Below the pieces are notes generated by a model. That model was not told the origin of the DNA, searched no databases, and saw only the letters and a program-made list of their open reading frames with translations. From Euborellia annulipes (lineage: Eukaryota > Arthropoda > Insecta > Dermaptera > Anisolabididae), in assembly GCA_023213315.1 (NCBI GenBank), contig JAKCPI010006285.1:1-64000 (forward strand): 64,000 bases of DNA, in the 5' to 3' direction. Positions 1 to 10,169 of the stretch are shown piece by piece. Each line of letters starts with the position of its first letter. Within the stretch, counting starts at the first letter, position 1. The position numbers were made by a program, and so were the translations under genes.

Positions 1-456
1 TAATTTTTTCAATCTTATTAAAAAGAAAAAAGTGACCTCGTGCGTAAAGAAAAGATTACTTGAGAAATTAGTTGTTTAATACCTCTCTTAAAAATAAGTA
101 TGTTTACTTTATTTTTTCTCTCTCTTTTGTAAGCTTTGAGATGGTTAAAATAAAAATTTCTTAATCAAAGGTGCGTTAATTAGATTTTTCTTTCTTTTTG
201 TTACTCTTTTGAATGGTTTTAACTTAATGACATTTTTTAAATTCAATTTTAATGGGTTATCTTGAAAGAGAGTATTTTTTTTTATAAGTAAACACGCATT
301 GAATGTATATTCTATTCATTAGAGTTGATTAGAACTTTTGAAAGAAAAATTTCAATGTCTTCTTAATAAAAAGTCTTAAAATTATGAAAAGTTGCTAAGT
401 GGTTATTTAATAGGCTTATCATTCTATAATAAAATAAAGGAAGACGTTCCAGGATA
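1..456. other. AT-rich, no feature recognised
   Basis: AT-rich sequence with homopolymer runs. I see no open frame, tRNA or repeat shared with the rest of the window. The HS copy starts at its right edge. Confidence 0.5.
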
Positions 457-1090
457 TTTTTACTTTCTCTTATATATAGTGAGAAAGTATAGCGATCATA
501 TCAAAAATTCGATGTCGAGATTTTGATGGATATACACGTTTTGAAGTCACCTGAGTCAAAAAAGTGGTTTTTGGAACATAGTTTGTATGTGAGTCTGTGA
601 ACGAAATATCTCAATAACGAAAAGAGTTAGGAGGTTGAAATTTTATATTAAAGTTGAGTATCCTCCTGGGACATGACACGAAGCTTTTGAACAAAATCGG
701 CCAAAAAGTACTAGTACTTTACTGATTCCTTTTTTCAGTTTTTTCCGATTTTCTCAAAATTCGCTAGAAAGATTTTGATTAAAATTAAAAAATCAATTAT
801 TTTTTAGATGCTCTTTAAAATGTATATTCTCATTTTGCCATTGAAATCTTTCGAAGGACACTTTACTCTTGTACATCATGGGAAAAATAGGAGAAATGGT
901 TGCCATGGTAACAAAATATAAATTTATCCCATGCTTATACATTTTACATCTTGAATTTTAATATATCGGCGGAAACTAAATATAGATGTCGACACAAAAA
1001 ATCTGGTGTGACAAGCACAGAACACAACTTTCGATTACCGAAGATAAGAGAAAGTTGTGTGCTGTGCGACCAGTCACACCAGATTTTTTT
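457..1090 (-). mobile_element. HS element, near full length
   Basis: Begins with the S end (TACTTTCTCTTAT and its inverted partner GAGAAAGTA) and ends with the H hairpin, whose arms pair around the GAAGATAAGAG loop region. It keeps all internal landmarks: AAATTCGATGTCGAG, CTAGTACTTTACTGAT, a Tn-rich tract and GGTTGCCATGGTAAC. The dinucleotide tract is almost absent here, so this copy may show the state before microsatellite growth. Confidence 0.8.
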
Positions 1091-1977
1091 GACTTTGAGA
1101 TGAGCATCCCGTCTTGGCTCTGAAATTTTACCTGTCCTTTGGCTGAATTTATTTTCAGTAATAGTCTCAAAACTTTCTCTTTCATTTATATTTAATTACA
1201 AGTTTTGTTTTGATGTTGATGAATTAATTGTTCATTTAAAACCAAATGCTTGGTGACACGTAATTGACAGCCATAAATAAATAATATTATCTCCCAGTTA
1301 GTTAAATATTAATAATACAAATAGTAGATGTACTCTTTTATTAAATTAATATTCAATTTTCATTACATGTTGCTAAAATTTTAATAATTGATTCGTTAAT
1401 ATGAGAAAGTGAGAGTTCAATTATTAGATTGCCTTTTTTTAACTTGATCTTTGAAGTTGCTGCGACAAAAGCTCTTTAATGTATTTTAATTTAATTGTGT
1501 GCGTGCATTCTATTTGATTAAATGAATAAAGAAAAAATTCAAGTCGTTTGATAAGAGATGAAAGAAAGAAAAAAATTCTTTTTTTTATCTATGTAGTTAA
1601 CTAACAAAAAGAATTTATTTATGTGTATAGAGTCAAACAAAAAAATAGAATTAAAAAATTCGCAATCGGCTTTAAATTTGAAAAAAATTCACATTATTAT
1701 TTTTATTTTAAAATGTATTTACCCAGGGCTTTCGTGCACGAAGGCACACTCCTCAAACCCAACCCGTCTCTACCGTAGCCATCTACCGGCAATCCGTTAA
1801 GTTACATTATTTCTGTATCTTGACGTCTTCTGTATTTAATTTCTAATGAACTAATCCTTATTTTTAGTTCTTATTCAAAGTAAAAAAATACTTGGTTTGC
1901 ATTATTTAAAATGAATTTTCCACCATTCATTCTCAGTTATATAAAATGAAATTTATAAGCCGCGCCGCCCGCCTTTG
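1091..1977. other. AT-rich spacer with a short GC island and a Helitron-like 3' end
   Basis: Mostly featureless AT-rich DNA. A GC-richer island at about 1726-1800 carries the near-palindrome CTTTCGTGCACGAAGG. At 1956-1977 the minus strand reads GGCGGGCGGCGCGGCTT, close to the Helitron-like 3' ends at 22120-22158 and 50530-50610. No gene recognised. Confidence 0.4.
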
Positions 1978-2095
1978 GCATTCACTGACAATGCAAAGAA
2001 TACGTGAATGTTTTCTTATCACCTCACAGACAATTGCAAAGAATACTTAAAGGTCTTTTCATTTTAAAAGAAATAAAAATGATAATGTTTTTATT
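1978..2095 (-). repeat. Dispersed repeat D, fragment
   Basis: Shares the phrases CATTCACTGACAATGC, CAAAGAATACGTG and CAAAGAATACTTAAAGG with the tandem pair at 57674-58065. It abuts the Helitron-like end at 1956-1977, so repeat D may be the body of a Helitron-like family (inference). Confidence 0.5.
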
Positions 2096-2131
2096 TTAAA
2101 TTATTAAACAAATAAAAAAAAAAAAGGGCCC

Positions 2132-2678
2132 CTTCGGTAATCCAAAGTTGTGTTCTGTGCTTGTCACACCAGATTTTTTGTGTCGACATATATTTAGTTC
2201 CCGACAGTACAGTGCATTGATATCAAGATGTAAAATTTACAAGTATGCGAAAATATTCATATTTTGTTACCATGGCAACCATTTCTCCAATCTTTCCTAT
2301 GGAGTTCAAGAGTAAAGTGGTCTTCAGGAGATTTCAATTGCAAAATGAGAATATACATTTTAAAGAAAATCTAAAAAATAATTTTTGAATTAAAAAAAAA
2401 TCGTTGGAGCGAATTTTGAGAAAATCGAAAAAACTGAAAAATGCACCAGTAAAGTACTAGTACTTTTTGGCCGATTTTGATTAAAAGCTTATTTTCACGC
2501 TCCGAGGAGGTGTCTAACTTAAATATAAAATAGACAAACCATGTCGCGAAAACCACTTTTTTGGATTCAGGGGACCTCAAAACGTGTATATCCATCAAAA
2601 TCTCTACATCGAATTTTTGACATGAATCCAATACTTTCTCTATATATTAACATATATAGAGGTAGGAGAAAGTAAAAA
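2132..2678 (+). mobile_element. HS element, first hairpin arm truncated
   Basis: Starts inside the H hairpin at the CTTCGG loop, so only the second arm (AAAGTTGTGTTCTGTGC...) remains. The rest runs through to the S palindrome. The microsatellite site holds no CA tract, only a short ATAGACAAACC link. Confidence 0.75.
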
Positions 2679-2774
2679 AAAGTTCCTAATCGACTGGCCT
2701 TGATGATCCTAGTTCTTTCTCTTCAGTCATTAGTGTCAGAACTGACACTGGCTGTTTACTCTGACTATTAACTT

Positions 2775-2935
2775 TCATAGGAATTATACTGAGGTGGGTT
2801 CCCATTTCCTTCCTCTTCCTCAGGTGGAGGCATCTCAAATTGTTTTTGCCATGAGGTGGATTTGAACTCGAGTTGTCTTCAACTCAGGATTATAAGCTTA
2901 ACTGATTATCCCCTTGGCTAAATGTCTCCTAGTTA
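2775..2935 (-). mobile_element. tRNA-derived SINE (family 2)
   Basis: On the minus strand a tRNA-like head runs from about 2935 to 2855, with an A-box-like TAATCAGTTAAGC and a B-box-like GAGTTCAAATCC. A GC-rich, polypurine body follows. This is the usual layout of SINEs derived from tRNA, transcribed by RNA polymerase III. A related but diverged copy is at 24755-24987. Confidence 0.55.
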
Positions 2936-3527
2936 AAGAATGTTTATTTATATTTCGCTTACGGTAGATGACCTCAAAATTTATAAGTTAATCTTTTCCC
3001 CCTCATCCTCCTCTATCGCTTTGGTGTCTTGCATCGTTTTTAAATTTAAAATTAATTTTTACAGTGAATTGAGGAATGTAAAACTTAGAAAAGTTAAGTC
3101 CGTTACTTTGACTATATCTTATTTTATGCGTTCATTAAAAATAGATATATTTATACACTAGATTATTTTAAGTGCATATTTGATGTCTAATAATGATATA
3201 GAGAGAAGGGGGAACAATTTAACAAAATCTTGAAAAGTTTTATAATTAATTAAAGTTAAACGAGTTTTGGCATTAAAGTGTTTGAAAATTAAAGAGTTAA
3301 AAAAAAAGATAATTAAATGTTTTCAAAGAAATAATTCTAATTAGTTAAGTATCTTCATTGCTTGGGAAACCTGTCCTTTTGATACACAACAAGAAGCTAT
3401 TATTTAATTTAAAAAAAAAAATCAAAGTGAGTAAATTTAACAAATTCCTTTACGACAATGAAAAAAAAAAATCTTAAGCGATTAAGCTCTTCACACAATT
3501 TTTAATTTTTTATATAAATAAAAAAAA
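2936..3527. other. AT-rich, no feature recognised
   Basis: A and T runs dominate. A 73-codon open frame from 2940 has no splice context or recognisable motif and is not called. Confidence 0.45.
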
Positions 3528-3653
3528 TCTGATGTGACTGATCTCACAGCTGTTGTTGAAACAACAGATTTTTTGTGTCGACATATATTTAGTTTACGGT
3601 AGAACATCTGAAAAAAATTTAAAAAGTACATCAGTAAAGTAAGCCTACTGGTA
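3528..3653 (+). mobile_element. HS element, left part of an interrupted, shrunken copy
   Basis: Contains a degenerate H hairpin (ATCTGATGTGACTG ... CAACAGATTTTTTG), then skips most of the interior to the TACATCAGTAAAGT block. The sequence resumes at 5328 with AAAGCTT and the S half, so the insertion at 3654-5319 splits this copy. Confidence 0.6.
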
Positions 3654-4411
3654 CATAGGCGCCGGAACTGGGGGGGGGGCAAGGGTATATCCCCCCCGGC
3701 ATCCTATAGGTGGGGGCAGAGGGGAGCAATATGTCTTTTTTTATTTCATTTATTTTTAAAAATAAAATCTTTTAAATTAAAAAAAAAATTAAAAGAGTAA
3801 GAAATTCATTTTTTTCAAAAATATTTTATATACAGTAGACCCAGTATTTTTAATTTTTAAAAAGATTTTATATGAAAATTAAAATAATAAAATTTAGATA
3901 ACATGAAAACTTGAGACTTTATCCCATCAAAAAAAAAAATATTTTTTATTTCAAATACTAAAAAAGCAAATTTTTCTAGTGATTTTATTAAAAAAAATCT
4001 GGTGTGACTGGCGCACAGCACACAACTTTCGGTTACCGAAGGTGTACTGTGCTTGTCACACCAGATTATTTGTGTCGACATGTATTTAGTTTCCGACAGT
4101 ACGGTTCATTCGATTTTCAAGATGTAAAATTTATAAGTATGGGAAAATATTTATATTTTGATACCATGGCAACCATTTCTCCTATCTTTTCTATGGAGTA
4201 CAAGAGTAAAGTGGTCTTCAGAAGATTTCAATCACAAAATGAGAATATACATTTTATAGAGAATCTAAAAAATAATTGATTTTTGAATTTAAAAAAAAAT
4301 CGTTGGAGCAAATTTTGAGAAAATCGAAAAAAACTGAAAAAGTGAATCAGTAAAGTGCTAGTACTTTTTGGTCGATTTTGTTCAAAAGCTTCGTGTCACG
4401 TCCCATGGGGG

Positions 4412-4803
4412 CAGAAGCGTAGCCAGGATTTCTGCTTGGGGGGGGCCCAAAAGTTTTATGAACCCCCCCCCCCCCCTTCACCAAGAAACTTAAAGTGGTA
4501 AGCAAAGTTTTTTTTTAGACTAACTATAACTAATTATAAATAAAAAACCAAGCATATAAAAAAGAAATTTATTTTTCTTGACAATAAAAATAATTTTAAT
4601 ACAAAATTCGTAAATATTAGAGATTTGTTTCAATTATTTAAATAAGTTTTTTGTTAGATTTTAGAATTTATGAGAGTTAATGGAATATTTATTTAAAAAA
4701 AAAACCACTACTCATCCTCAGGGAGAAAAACAATAGGTATTTTTTTTGTTTTGGAGAAGGCTTGGGGGGGGGCCGGCCCCCCCCCCCCCTGAATACGCCA
4801 CTG
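4412..4803. mobile_element. hAT MITE with an 8-bp target duplication
   Basis: Starts CAGAAGCGTAGCCAGG and ends CTGAATACGCCACTG; inverted, the right end reads CAGTGGCGTATTCAGG. The flanks CATGGGGG at 4404-4411 and 4804-4811 match exactly. Long G and C runs sit just inside both ends. The CAGTGGCGTA-type terminus plus an 8-bp duplication fits hAT. It is 392 bp and non-coding. Confidence 0.75.
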
Positions 4804-4876
4804 CATGGGGGTGCCTAACTTAAATATAAAATTTCAACCTCCTGGCTCTTTTCGTTCTTGAGATATTTTGTTCACA

Positions 4877-4902
4877 GACACACAGCACACACACACACAC
4901 AC

Positions 4903-4950
<48 letters not shown>
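4877..4950. repeat. (CA)n microsatellite inside HS element
   Basis: Nearly pure CA repeat with short interruptions, located where other HS copies have CAGACAGACA or TG tracts. Confidence 0.9.
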
Positions 4951-4954
<4 letters not shown>

Positions 4955-5327
4955 GACCATGTCGCGTAAACCACTTTTTTGGATTCAGAGACCTCAAAAC
5001 GTGTATATCCATCAAAATCTCGACATCGAATTTTTGACATGAATCCAATACTTTCTCTCTATATATATATTACATATATACATAGGTAAGAGAAAGTAAA
5101 ATTTTAGGCTATAGGGCTATAAATTTTTTAAAATTTTAATTTTATTAAATTAAAATTTTTAACAATTTGCTAGTGATTTTTTTCAAAGATTTTTTGAAGT
5201 GATAACCTATAGTAGATTTGTTTTATACTATTTGAAGAAAATAAATATTTTTTTTCTTTATTTTCTATTTTTTGAAAGTAGGTCCCCCCCCCTGACCCAA
5301 ATTCGTTCCGGCACCCCTTTACTGATA

Positions 5328-5798
5328 CTCTTTGAACTATTTTATTTAAAAGCTTATATTTGCGCTTTAGAAGAGTACCGAACTTAAATATAAAATTTCA
5401 ACCTCATAGCTCTTTTCGTTCTTGAGATATTTTGTTCACAGTCAGACAGATCAGCACTTTTTTGGACTCAGAGGACCTCAAAACTTGTATATCCATCAAA
5501 ATCTCGATATCTAATTTTTGACATGAATCCAATACTTTCTCTCTATATATACATAATTAAATATTTATTAATTCATTCACCCGAAAAAATAAGGTTGTGC
5601 CGCCGGGAGTCGAACCCCGGATCCTCCGATTTGTACTCAGAGTGCCCTACCACTATTTTTTCGGGTGTATGAATTAATAAATATTTAATTGTATAAATTT
5701 CGCGGCTCACATACGCGATATATATATAATATCTTAAATATTGTATATAATTTCTTATTTATTATATATACCAGTACATAGTTAAGAGAAAGTAAAAA
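5328..5798 (+). mobile_element. HS element, right part of the copy begun at 3528
   Basis: Continues with TTTAAAAGCTTATAT, the CTCTTTTCGTTCTTGAG block and the S end. The S palindrome is itself split by the tRNA-core element at 5555-5690 and resumes as CATAGTTAAGAGAAAGTAAAAA. Confidence 0.6.
5555..5690 (-). mobile_element. Short TIR element with a tRNA-like core
   Basis: A 136-bp element whose terminal inverted repeats are about 37 bp and differ at one position (left AATTAAATATTTATTAATTC; right is its inverse). Nearly all the space between is a tRNA-like sequence on the minus strand, 5592-5653. It holds TGGTAGGGCACTC, resembling a D-arm/A-box, an anticodon-like stem CTCTGA/TCGGAG with loop GTACAAA (anticodon-like ACA), and GGTTCGACTCCC, resembling a B-box. 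The T-stem has a one-base bulge and the 5' acceptor strand is missing. A functional tRNA gene is therefore unlikely. A TIR element built around a tRNA remnant is the better reading. Confidence 0.65.
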
Positions 5799-6331
5799 AT
5801 ATTGAGATATATAAATATATATCGTTTATTGCAAAAGGCCTATGTCAGAAATCTCGGGTTAATTATTCAGCAAATAAAATATTTTAAGCAGTTAATAAAG
5901 CTATATTAAAATGAAAGTTTATTATTATAATTAGATTTGATGTTTTTGACGTCTTGATTCATTGAGAAAGTGGAGGATGTGCTGTCATTGCAATTTACAT
6001 ATTTAACTTGTAATACATCCTTCACTTTCTTGATTTGTTCTTTTTTTTTTACTTGTTTTACTTACCTGAGCCGTCAAAAAAATTCGTCCGCTTTTCACTC
6101 AAACCAGAATTCATTTTTCTTGAGTTTTATATTTCATTTATTTATTAAAAAAAAAAATACGTCCCTATTTCTTAATCGATTTGGGAAAACAATTTTCTAA
6201 TTGTACTTGAGCGCACAATCTTTTAATTATCTTCCATCTTCCCTCTTTCAAAAACAGACGAAAAAACTTTATTTTCTGCTATTTTTTACTAAGCTATATT
6301 TTCTTTTATTTTCGTTAATTAGTTCAAAGGA
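5799..6331. other. AT-rich, no feature recognised
   Basis: No shared repeat or convincing frame found. The 76-codon and 62-codon open frames at 5970-6389 are low-complexity Phe/Lys translations. Confidence 0.4.
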
Positions 6332-6468
6332 TTTTTACTTTCTCTATATTGGATTTATGCCAAAAATTCGATGTCAAGATTTTGATTGATATACATGTTT
6401 TGAAGTCTCCGGAATTTAAAAAATATGGTGTGACTGTCGCAGCAGATTTTTCGTGTCGACATATATCA
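6332..6468 (-). mobile_element. HS element, internally deleted mini-copy
   Basis: The S end (TTTTTACTTTCTC, AAATTCGATGTCAAG) is joined directly to a shortened H hairpin (TGGTGTGACTGTCGC, GCAGATTTTTCGTGTCGAC). The whole interior is lost, leaving about 135 bp. Confidence 0.6.
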
Positions 6469-6868
6469 AGAGTCGCGGGAGCGACTCGTCGCCGAGCAAG
6501 TAAAAAGCAAAAGAAAGCAAAGAAACTCTTAATACTACCATTTAGTTGACATTCCAATAGATGCCAATGGCCCATTGCATTTAGATGGACGAGTCGTCCC
6601 TAGACTATATTATCAAGAATGATTTTAAATCCTTAATAAAAGATAGGGACGTGAAAAAATTTTTTTGAGAAACTTTTCTCTTTCTGGGCGAATATCTCAA
6701 AAAGTGTTTAAGATATCGAAGCCAAATTTTTTTTATATTAAACTAGAATAAATAAGGATTATTTTGAGCACGAATTCAAAAAAAAACTCCAGTGCCAAAC
6801 AGAATGGCAGAGGCTCAAAGTTGAGATTTTGCCGATTTCGGAAGGTCAAAAGTTAGTCTCTTATTTTT

Positions 6869-6899
<31 letters not shown>

Positions 6900-7259
6900 C
6901 TTTTTTTTTTTTCATTCTTTTCTTCAATTTTCAAATTTTTAGACAAAGCTACAGGTTTCCCTGCTGGACCGATTTGGATGAAATTTAAAATACATATAGA
7001 TACTATCAAAAACCCGATACCTTTGATATAAAATTTCATTTTGGATCAAAAGTGACTTTTTGAGGGGTATTCAAAATTTCAAATTTGTCCTATCTTTAAC
7101 GTGGCGAAAAGTCAATTCTAACTATTTTGCTCCCTGATGACGTCATTTAGAAACATCTATTGATATTAGTAATTTTCATCCCTAATGGAATAAAAAATTT
7201 TAGGATGGATCCCTTGAGATAGAAATACAATAAATAGATTAACGTGATAAGAAGAAGTG
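6469..7259. other. Unclassified spacer with a poly-T/A tract
   Basis: Holds a T-run of about 50 bases at 6869-6912. The phrase TATCGAAGCCAAATTTT (6715-6731) resembles TATCGAAACCAAATTTT near 50270, next to Helitron-like pieces. No coding evidence. Confidence 0.35.
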
Positions 7260-8150
7260 CTACCAACATAACAAAAATAAAAAACCTAAAATTTTATAAA
7301 ATTTAGAGAAATCCTATGTTTATCGTTTCGAATGGATACCAAATGATGTATTTACATTCTACCAACATAAGAAAAATAAAAATCCTAAAATTTTATAAAA
7401 TTTGGTGAAATCCTATGTTTATCGTTTTGAATGGATACCAAATGATGTATTTACATTCTACCAACATAACAAAAATAAAAAACCTAAAATTTTATAAAAT
7501 TTGGTGAAATCCTATGTTTATCGTTTTGAATGAATACCAAACGATGTGTTTACATTCTACCAACATAATAAAAATAAAAAACCTAAAATTTTATAAAATT
7601 TAGGGAAATCCTATGTTTATCGTTTCGAATGGATACCAAACGATGTATTTACATTCTACCAACATAACAAAAATAAAAAACCTAAAATTTTATAAAATTT
7701 GGTGAAATCCTATGTTTTTCGTTTTGAATGGATACCAAACGTTGTATTTACATTCTACCAACATAACAAAAATAAAAAACCTAAAATTTTATAAAATTTG
7801 GTGAAATCCTATGTTTATCGTTTTGAATGGATACCAAACGATGTATTTACATTCTACCAACATAACAAAAATAAAAAACCTAAAATTTTATAATATTTGG
7901 TGAAATCCTATGTTTATCGTTTTGAATGGATACCAAACGATGTATTTACATTCTACCAACATAACAAAAATAAAAAAACCGAAAATTTTATAAAATTTAG
8001 GGAAATCCTATTTTTATCGTTTTGATTGGATACCAAACGATGTATTTACATTCTACCAACATAACAAAAATAAAAAAAACTAAAATTTTATAAAATTTGG
8101 TGAAATCCTATGTTTTTCGTTTTGAATTAATACCAAACGATGTATTTATT
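7260..8150. repeat. 99-bp tandem repeat, nine units
   Basis: CTACCAACATAA recurs at 7260, 7359 and every 99-100 bp up to about 8054. Each unit holds CCTAAAATTTTATAAAATTT, a GAAATCCTATGTTT block and GGATACCAAACGATG. Units differ by a few substitutions. No unit is open in one frame throughout. Confidence 0.9.
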
Positions 8151-8253
8151 TTTTACTGTTTGGAATGCATATTAAAATATCTATTCATGGGATAACTTAA
8201 TATTTAATAATTATTAAATAATATTTAAATGCAATATTTCACAAAAAGAAGTG

Positions 8254-8536
8254 AAATCTCAGCCAAAAACATCGGAGATGCAAAAAGGGGCGCCTCGCAT
8301 TATTTTTGCCCAGCGTCGAGGTGAAATCAAAAAAATGCGCCTCGCTTTTCTGATTTATATAAAAGCGAGGATATATGAAACAAATAAAATTCTGTAGGGG
8401 TTTTATTTAAGTGAAAATATTTCCTCGCTTTTATATAAATCAGAAAAGCGAGGCGCATTTTTTTGATTTCACCTCGACGCTGGGCAAAAATAATGCGAGG
8501 CGCCCCTTGCATCTCCGATGTTTTTGGCTGAGATTT
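8254..8536. mobile_element. Near-perfect foldback element, about 283 bp
   Basis: The left arm 8254-8373 and right arm 8418-8536 are almost exact inverses, with a loop of about 45 bp. The arms are GC-richer than their surroundings (GAGGCGCCCC, CCTCGACGCTGGGC). It sits where the H hairpin of the adjoining HS copy should be. Confidence 0.8.
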
Positions 8537-9340
8537 AGTTTCCGCAGATATATTAGAATTCAAGATGTAAAATTAAGTATGGAAAAATATTTATATTGTT
8601 ACCATGGCAACCATTTCTCCTATCTTCTCTATGAATTACAAGAGTAAAATGGTCTTCAGAATATTTCAATGGCAAAATGAGAATATACATTTTAAAGAGC
8701 ATCTAAAAAATAATTGATTTTTGAATTAAAAAAAAAAAATCGTTGGGGCGAATTTTGAGAAAATAAAAAAAACTGAAAAAGGGCATCAGTGAAGTACTAG
8801 TACTTTTTGGCCGATTTTGATTAAAAGCTTATTTTCAAAGTGGTTTTCGCAACATGGTCTGTCTTTGTGTCTGTGAACGAAATATCTCAAGAACGAAAAG
8901 AGCTAGGAGGTTGAAATTTTATATTTGAGTTAGCCTCCTGAGGTGTGAAAATAAGCTTTTGTACAAAATCGCCCAAAGAGTATTAGTACTTTACTGAAGT
9001 ACTTTTTCAGTTTTTTTCCGATTTCTCAAAATTCGGTCTAACGATTTTGATTAAAATTCATAATTCAATTATTTTTTTAGATGCTCTCTAAAATGTATAT
9101 TCTCATTTTGCCCTCAAAATTGTTTAAAACACACTTACTGATGTAGAAGACTTCATAGGAAAGATAGGAGAAATGGTAACAAAATATAAATAAATATTTT
9201 CCCATGTTTATAATTTAGGGCTTTCGGTGGGAAACTAAATATATGTCGACACGAAAAATCTGGTGTGAAAAGCACAGAACACGCCTACTGAAGTAAGAAG
9301 TATGAAGTTGTATGCTGTGCTACCAGCCACACCAGATTTT
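8537..9340. mobile_element. HS composite: plus copy fused to minus copy
   Basis: From 8537 to about 8836 the sequence runs in H-to-S orientation and stops at AAAAGCTTATTTTC. At 8838 it switches to S-to-H orientation (AGTGGTTTTCGCAAC) and runs to the hairpin at 9330. The result is a head-to-head palindromic composite lacking both S ends. Confidence 0.7.
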
Positions 9341-9460
9341 TTGTATAAGTAAAAAAATAAAACTGGGGCAAAAGTCAAGTCTTGGTTTATAGGGTTGCAC
9401 ATAAACGGAGGGGGGATCGAATCCCCAAAGTCGAGGATTTGCAAAACGACAAGTCTTTTT
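9341..9460 (-). repeat. tRNA-like fragment
   Basis: The minus strand has TTTGGGGATTCGATCCCC, a strong B-box/T-arm-like hairpin, followed by CCTCCGTTTATGTG. No A-box or acceptor stem is clear. It is probably a SINE or tRNA-derived remnant. Confidence 0.35.
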
Positions 9461-10030
9461 TTATAGTTGCTAAATATTTATTCAGAAAAAACACATAAAA
9501 AATTCTCTACAGAAAGATTTCCAACTGAATTCAAAATTGTAGAAAGTGGGGTGGAAAAAACATCTGCAGTAATTAATGAAACAAACACTCTCCCTTTACT
9601 TTGGACAAAATAATAAAAAATAAATATTTGTTTTAATACAAGACAAAATTCAATTACGGACAGAGGACAACATTTTATTTAACTTTTTAAAGTTTAATTT
9701 TCTTCTCGTGCCTAGAATGGGTTCACTTCCGGTCCTAAGTGAGAAAAAAGTATTTCAATTGAATTGACTGCTAAAGACCTTAAACAAAAAAAAAAAGTTT
9801 AATTTTTTCCAAAATTAATAAATAAAATGTCTAAATTTTCCGATGCGTTTCATTATAGACTCGGTCCATTCAATTATTACGTAAACAGCTGGGGGATATT
9901 ATATTTGATTATTTTTGAAAAAGTCAAACAAAAAAACAATAATTATTTAACATAATTGAAAAAAAGTTTTTTTTTAAACCATTTTCGGCTACGGAGGCCA
10001 TTTAGGAGGTATTTATTTACTTAATTTATA
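9461..10030. other. AT-rich spacer ending in a SINE tail fragment
   Basis: Nothing recognised until 9972-10020, where TTTTCGGCTACGGAGGCCATTTAGG is the inverse of the SINE 3' motif AAATGGCCT...GCCGAAA found at 16725, 21390 and 50365. Confidence 0.4.
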
Positions 10031-10054
10031 TACAATAAAACCGATGGTTACCAG

Positions 10055-10169
10055 GAGACGTTCCACACGCTGATTGCTCGGGGTCACCAATCCCACGCTT
10101 GGCATCGCTTAACCGGAACGATTGTGGTGACTGTTGCTCTTCTACGTGACCAGGCCCCCGTCCGAAAAA
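10055..10169 (+). CDS. Candidate internal exon, unknown protein
   Basis: A GC-rich island in AT-rich DNA. The plus strand has an AG at GGTTACCAG and a GT at CGAAAAAGTAG, with 38 open codons between them (ETFHTLIARGHQ...LLRDQAPVRK). The polypyrimidine tract is weak, and the minus strand is also open for 64 codons. It could instead be an unrecognised non-coding RNA or SINE. I do not recognise the protein. Confidence 0.25.

Larger units (their letters stand above)
3991..5102 (+). mobile_element. HS element, complete, carrying a hAT MITE
   Basis: Both terminal structures are present: the H hairpin at 3997-4067 and the S palindrome ending AGAGAAAGTAAAA. The internal microsatellite is expanded to CA repeats at about 4877-4950. 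The copy is split by the MITE at 4412-4803. Confidence 0.75.
3654..5319. mobile_element. hAT-type non-autonomous element with G/C-run ends
   Basis: The ends CATAGGCGCCGGAAC and GTTCCGGCACCCCTT form imperfect inverted repeats, each followed inward by a run of G or C. They are flanked by TACTGGTA at 3646-3653 and TACTGATA at 5320-5327, an 8-bp target duplication with one mismatch, as expected for hAT elements. The interior is AT-rich and contains a complete HS copy. No transposase frame is visible. Confidence 0.5.

Noticed and set aside
4834..5040. Cys/Val-repeat protein (CVCVCV) on the minus strand
   Set aside because: Translation of the (CA)n microsatellite inside an HS element.
5592..5653. 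Functional tRNA gene
   Set aside because: No 5' acceptor strand, a bulged T-stem, and it is enclosed by the inverted ends of a small element.
7260..8150. CRISPR-like array
   Set aside because: Units are contiguous 99-bp repeats without unique spacers, in a eukaryotic repeat-rich context.
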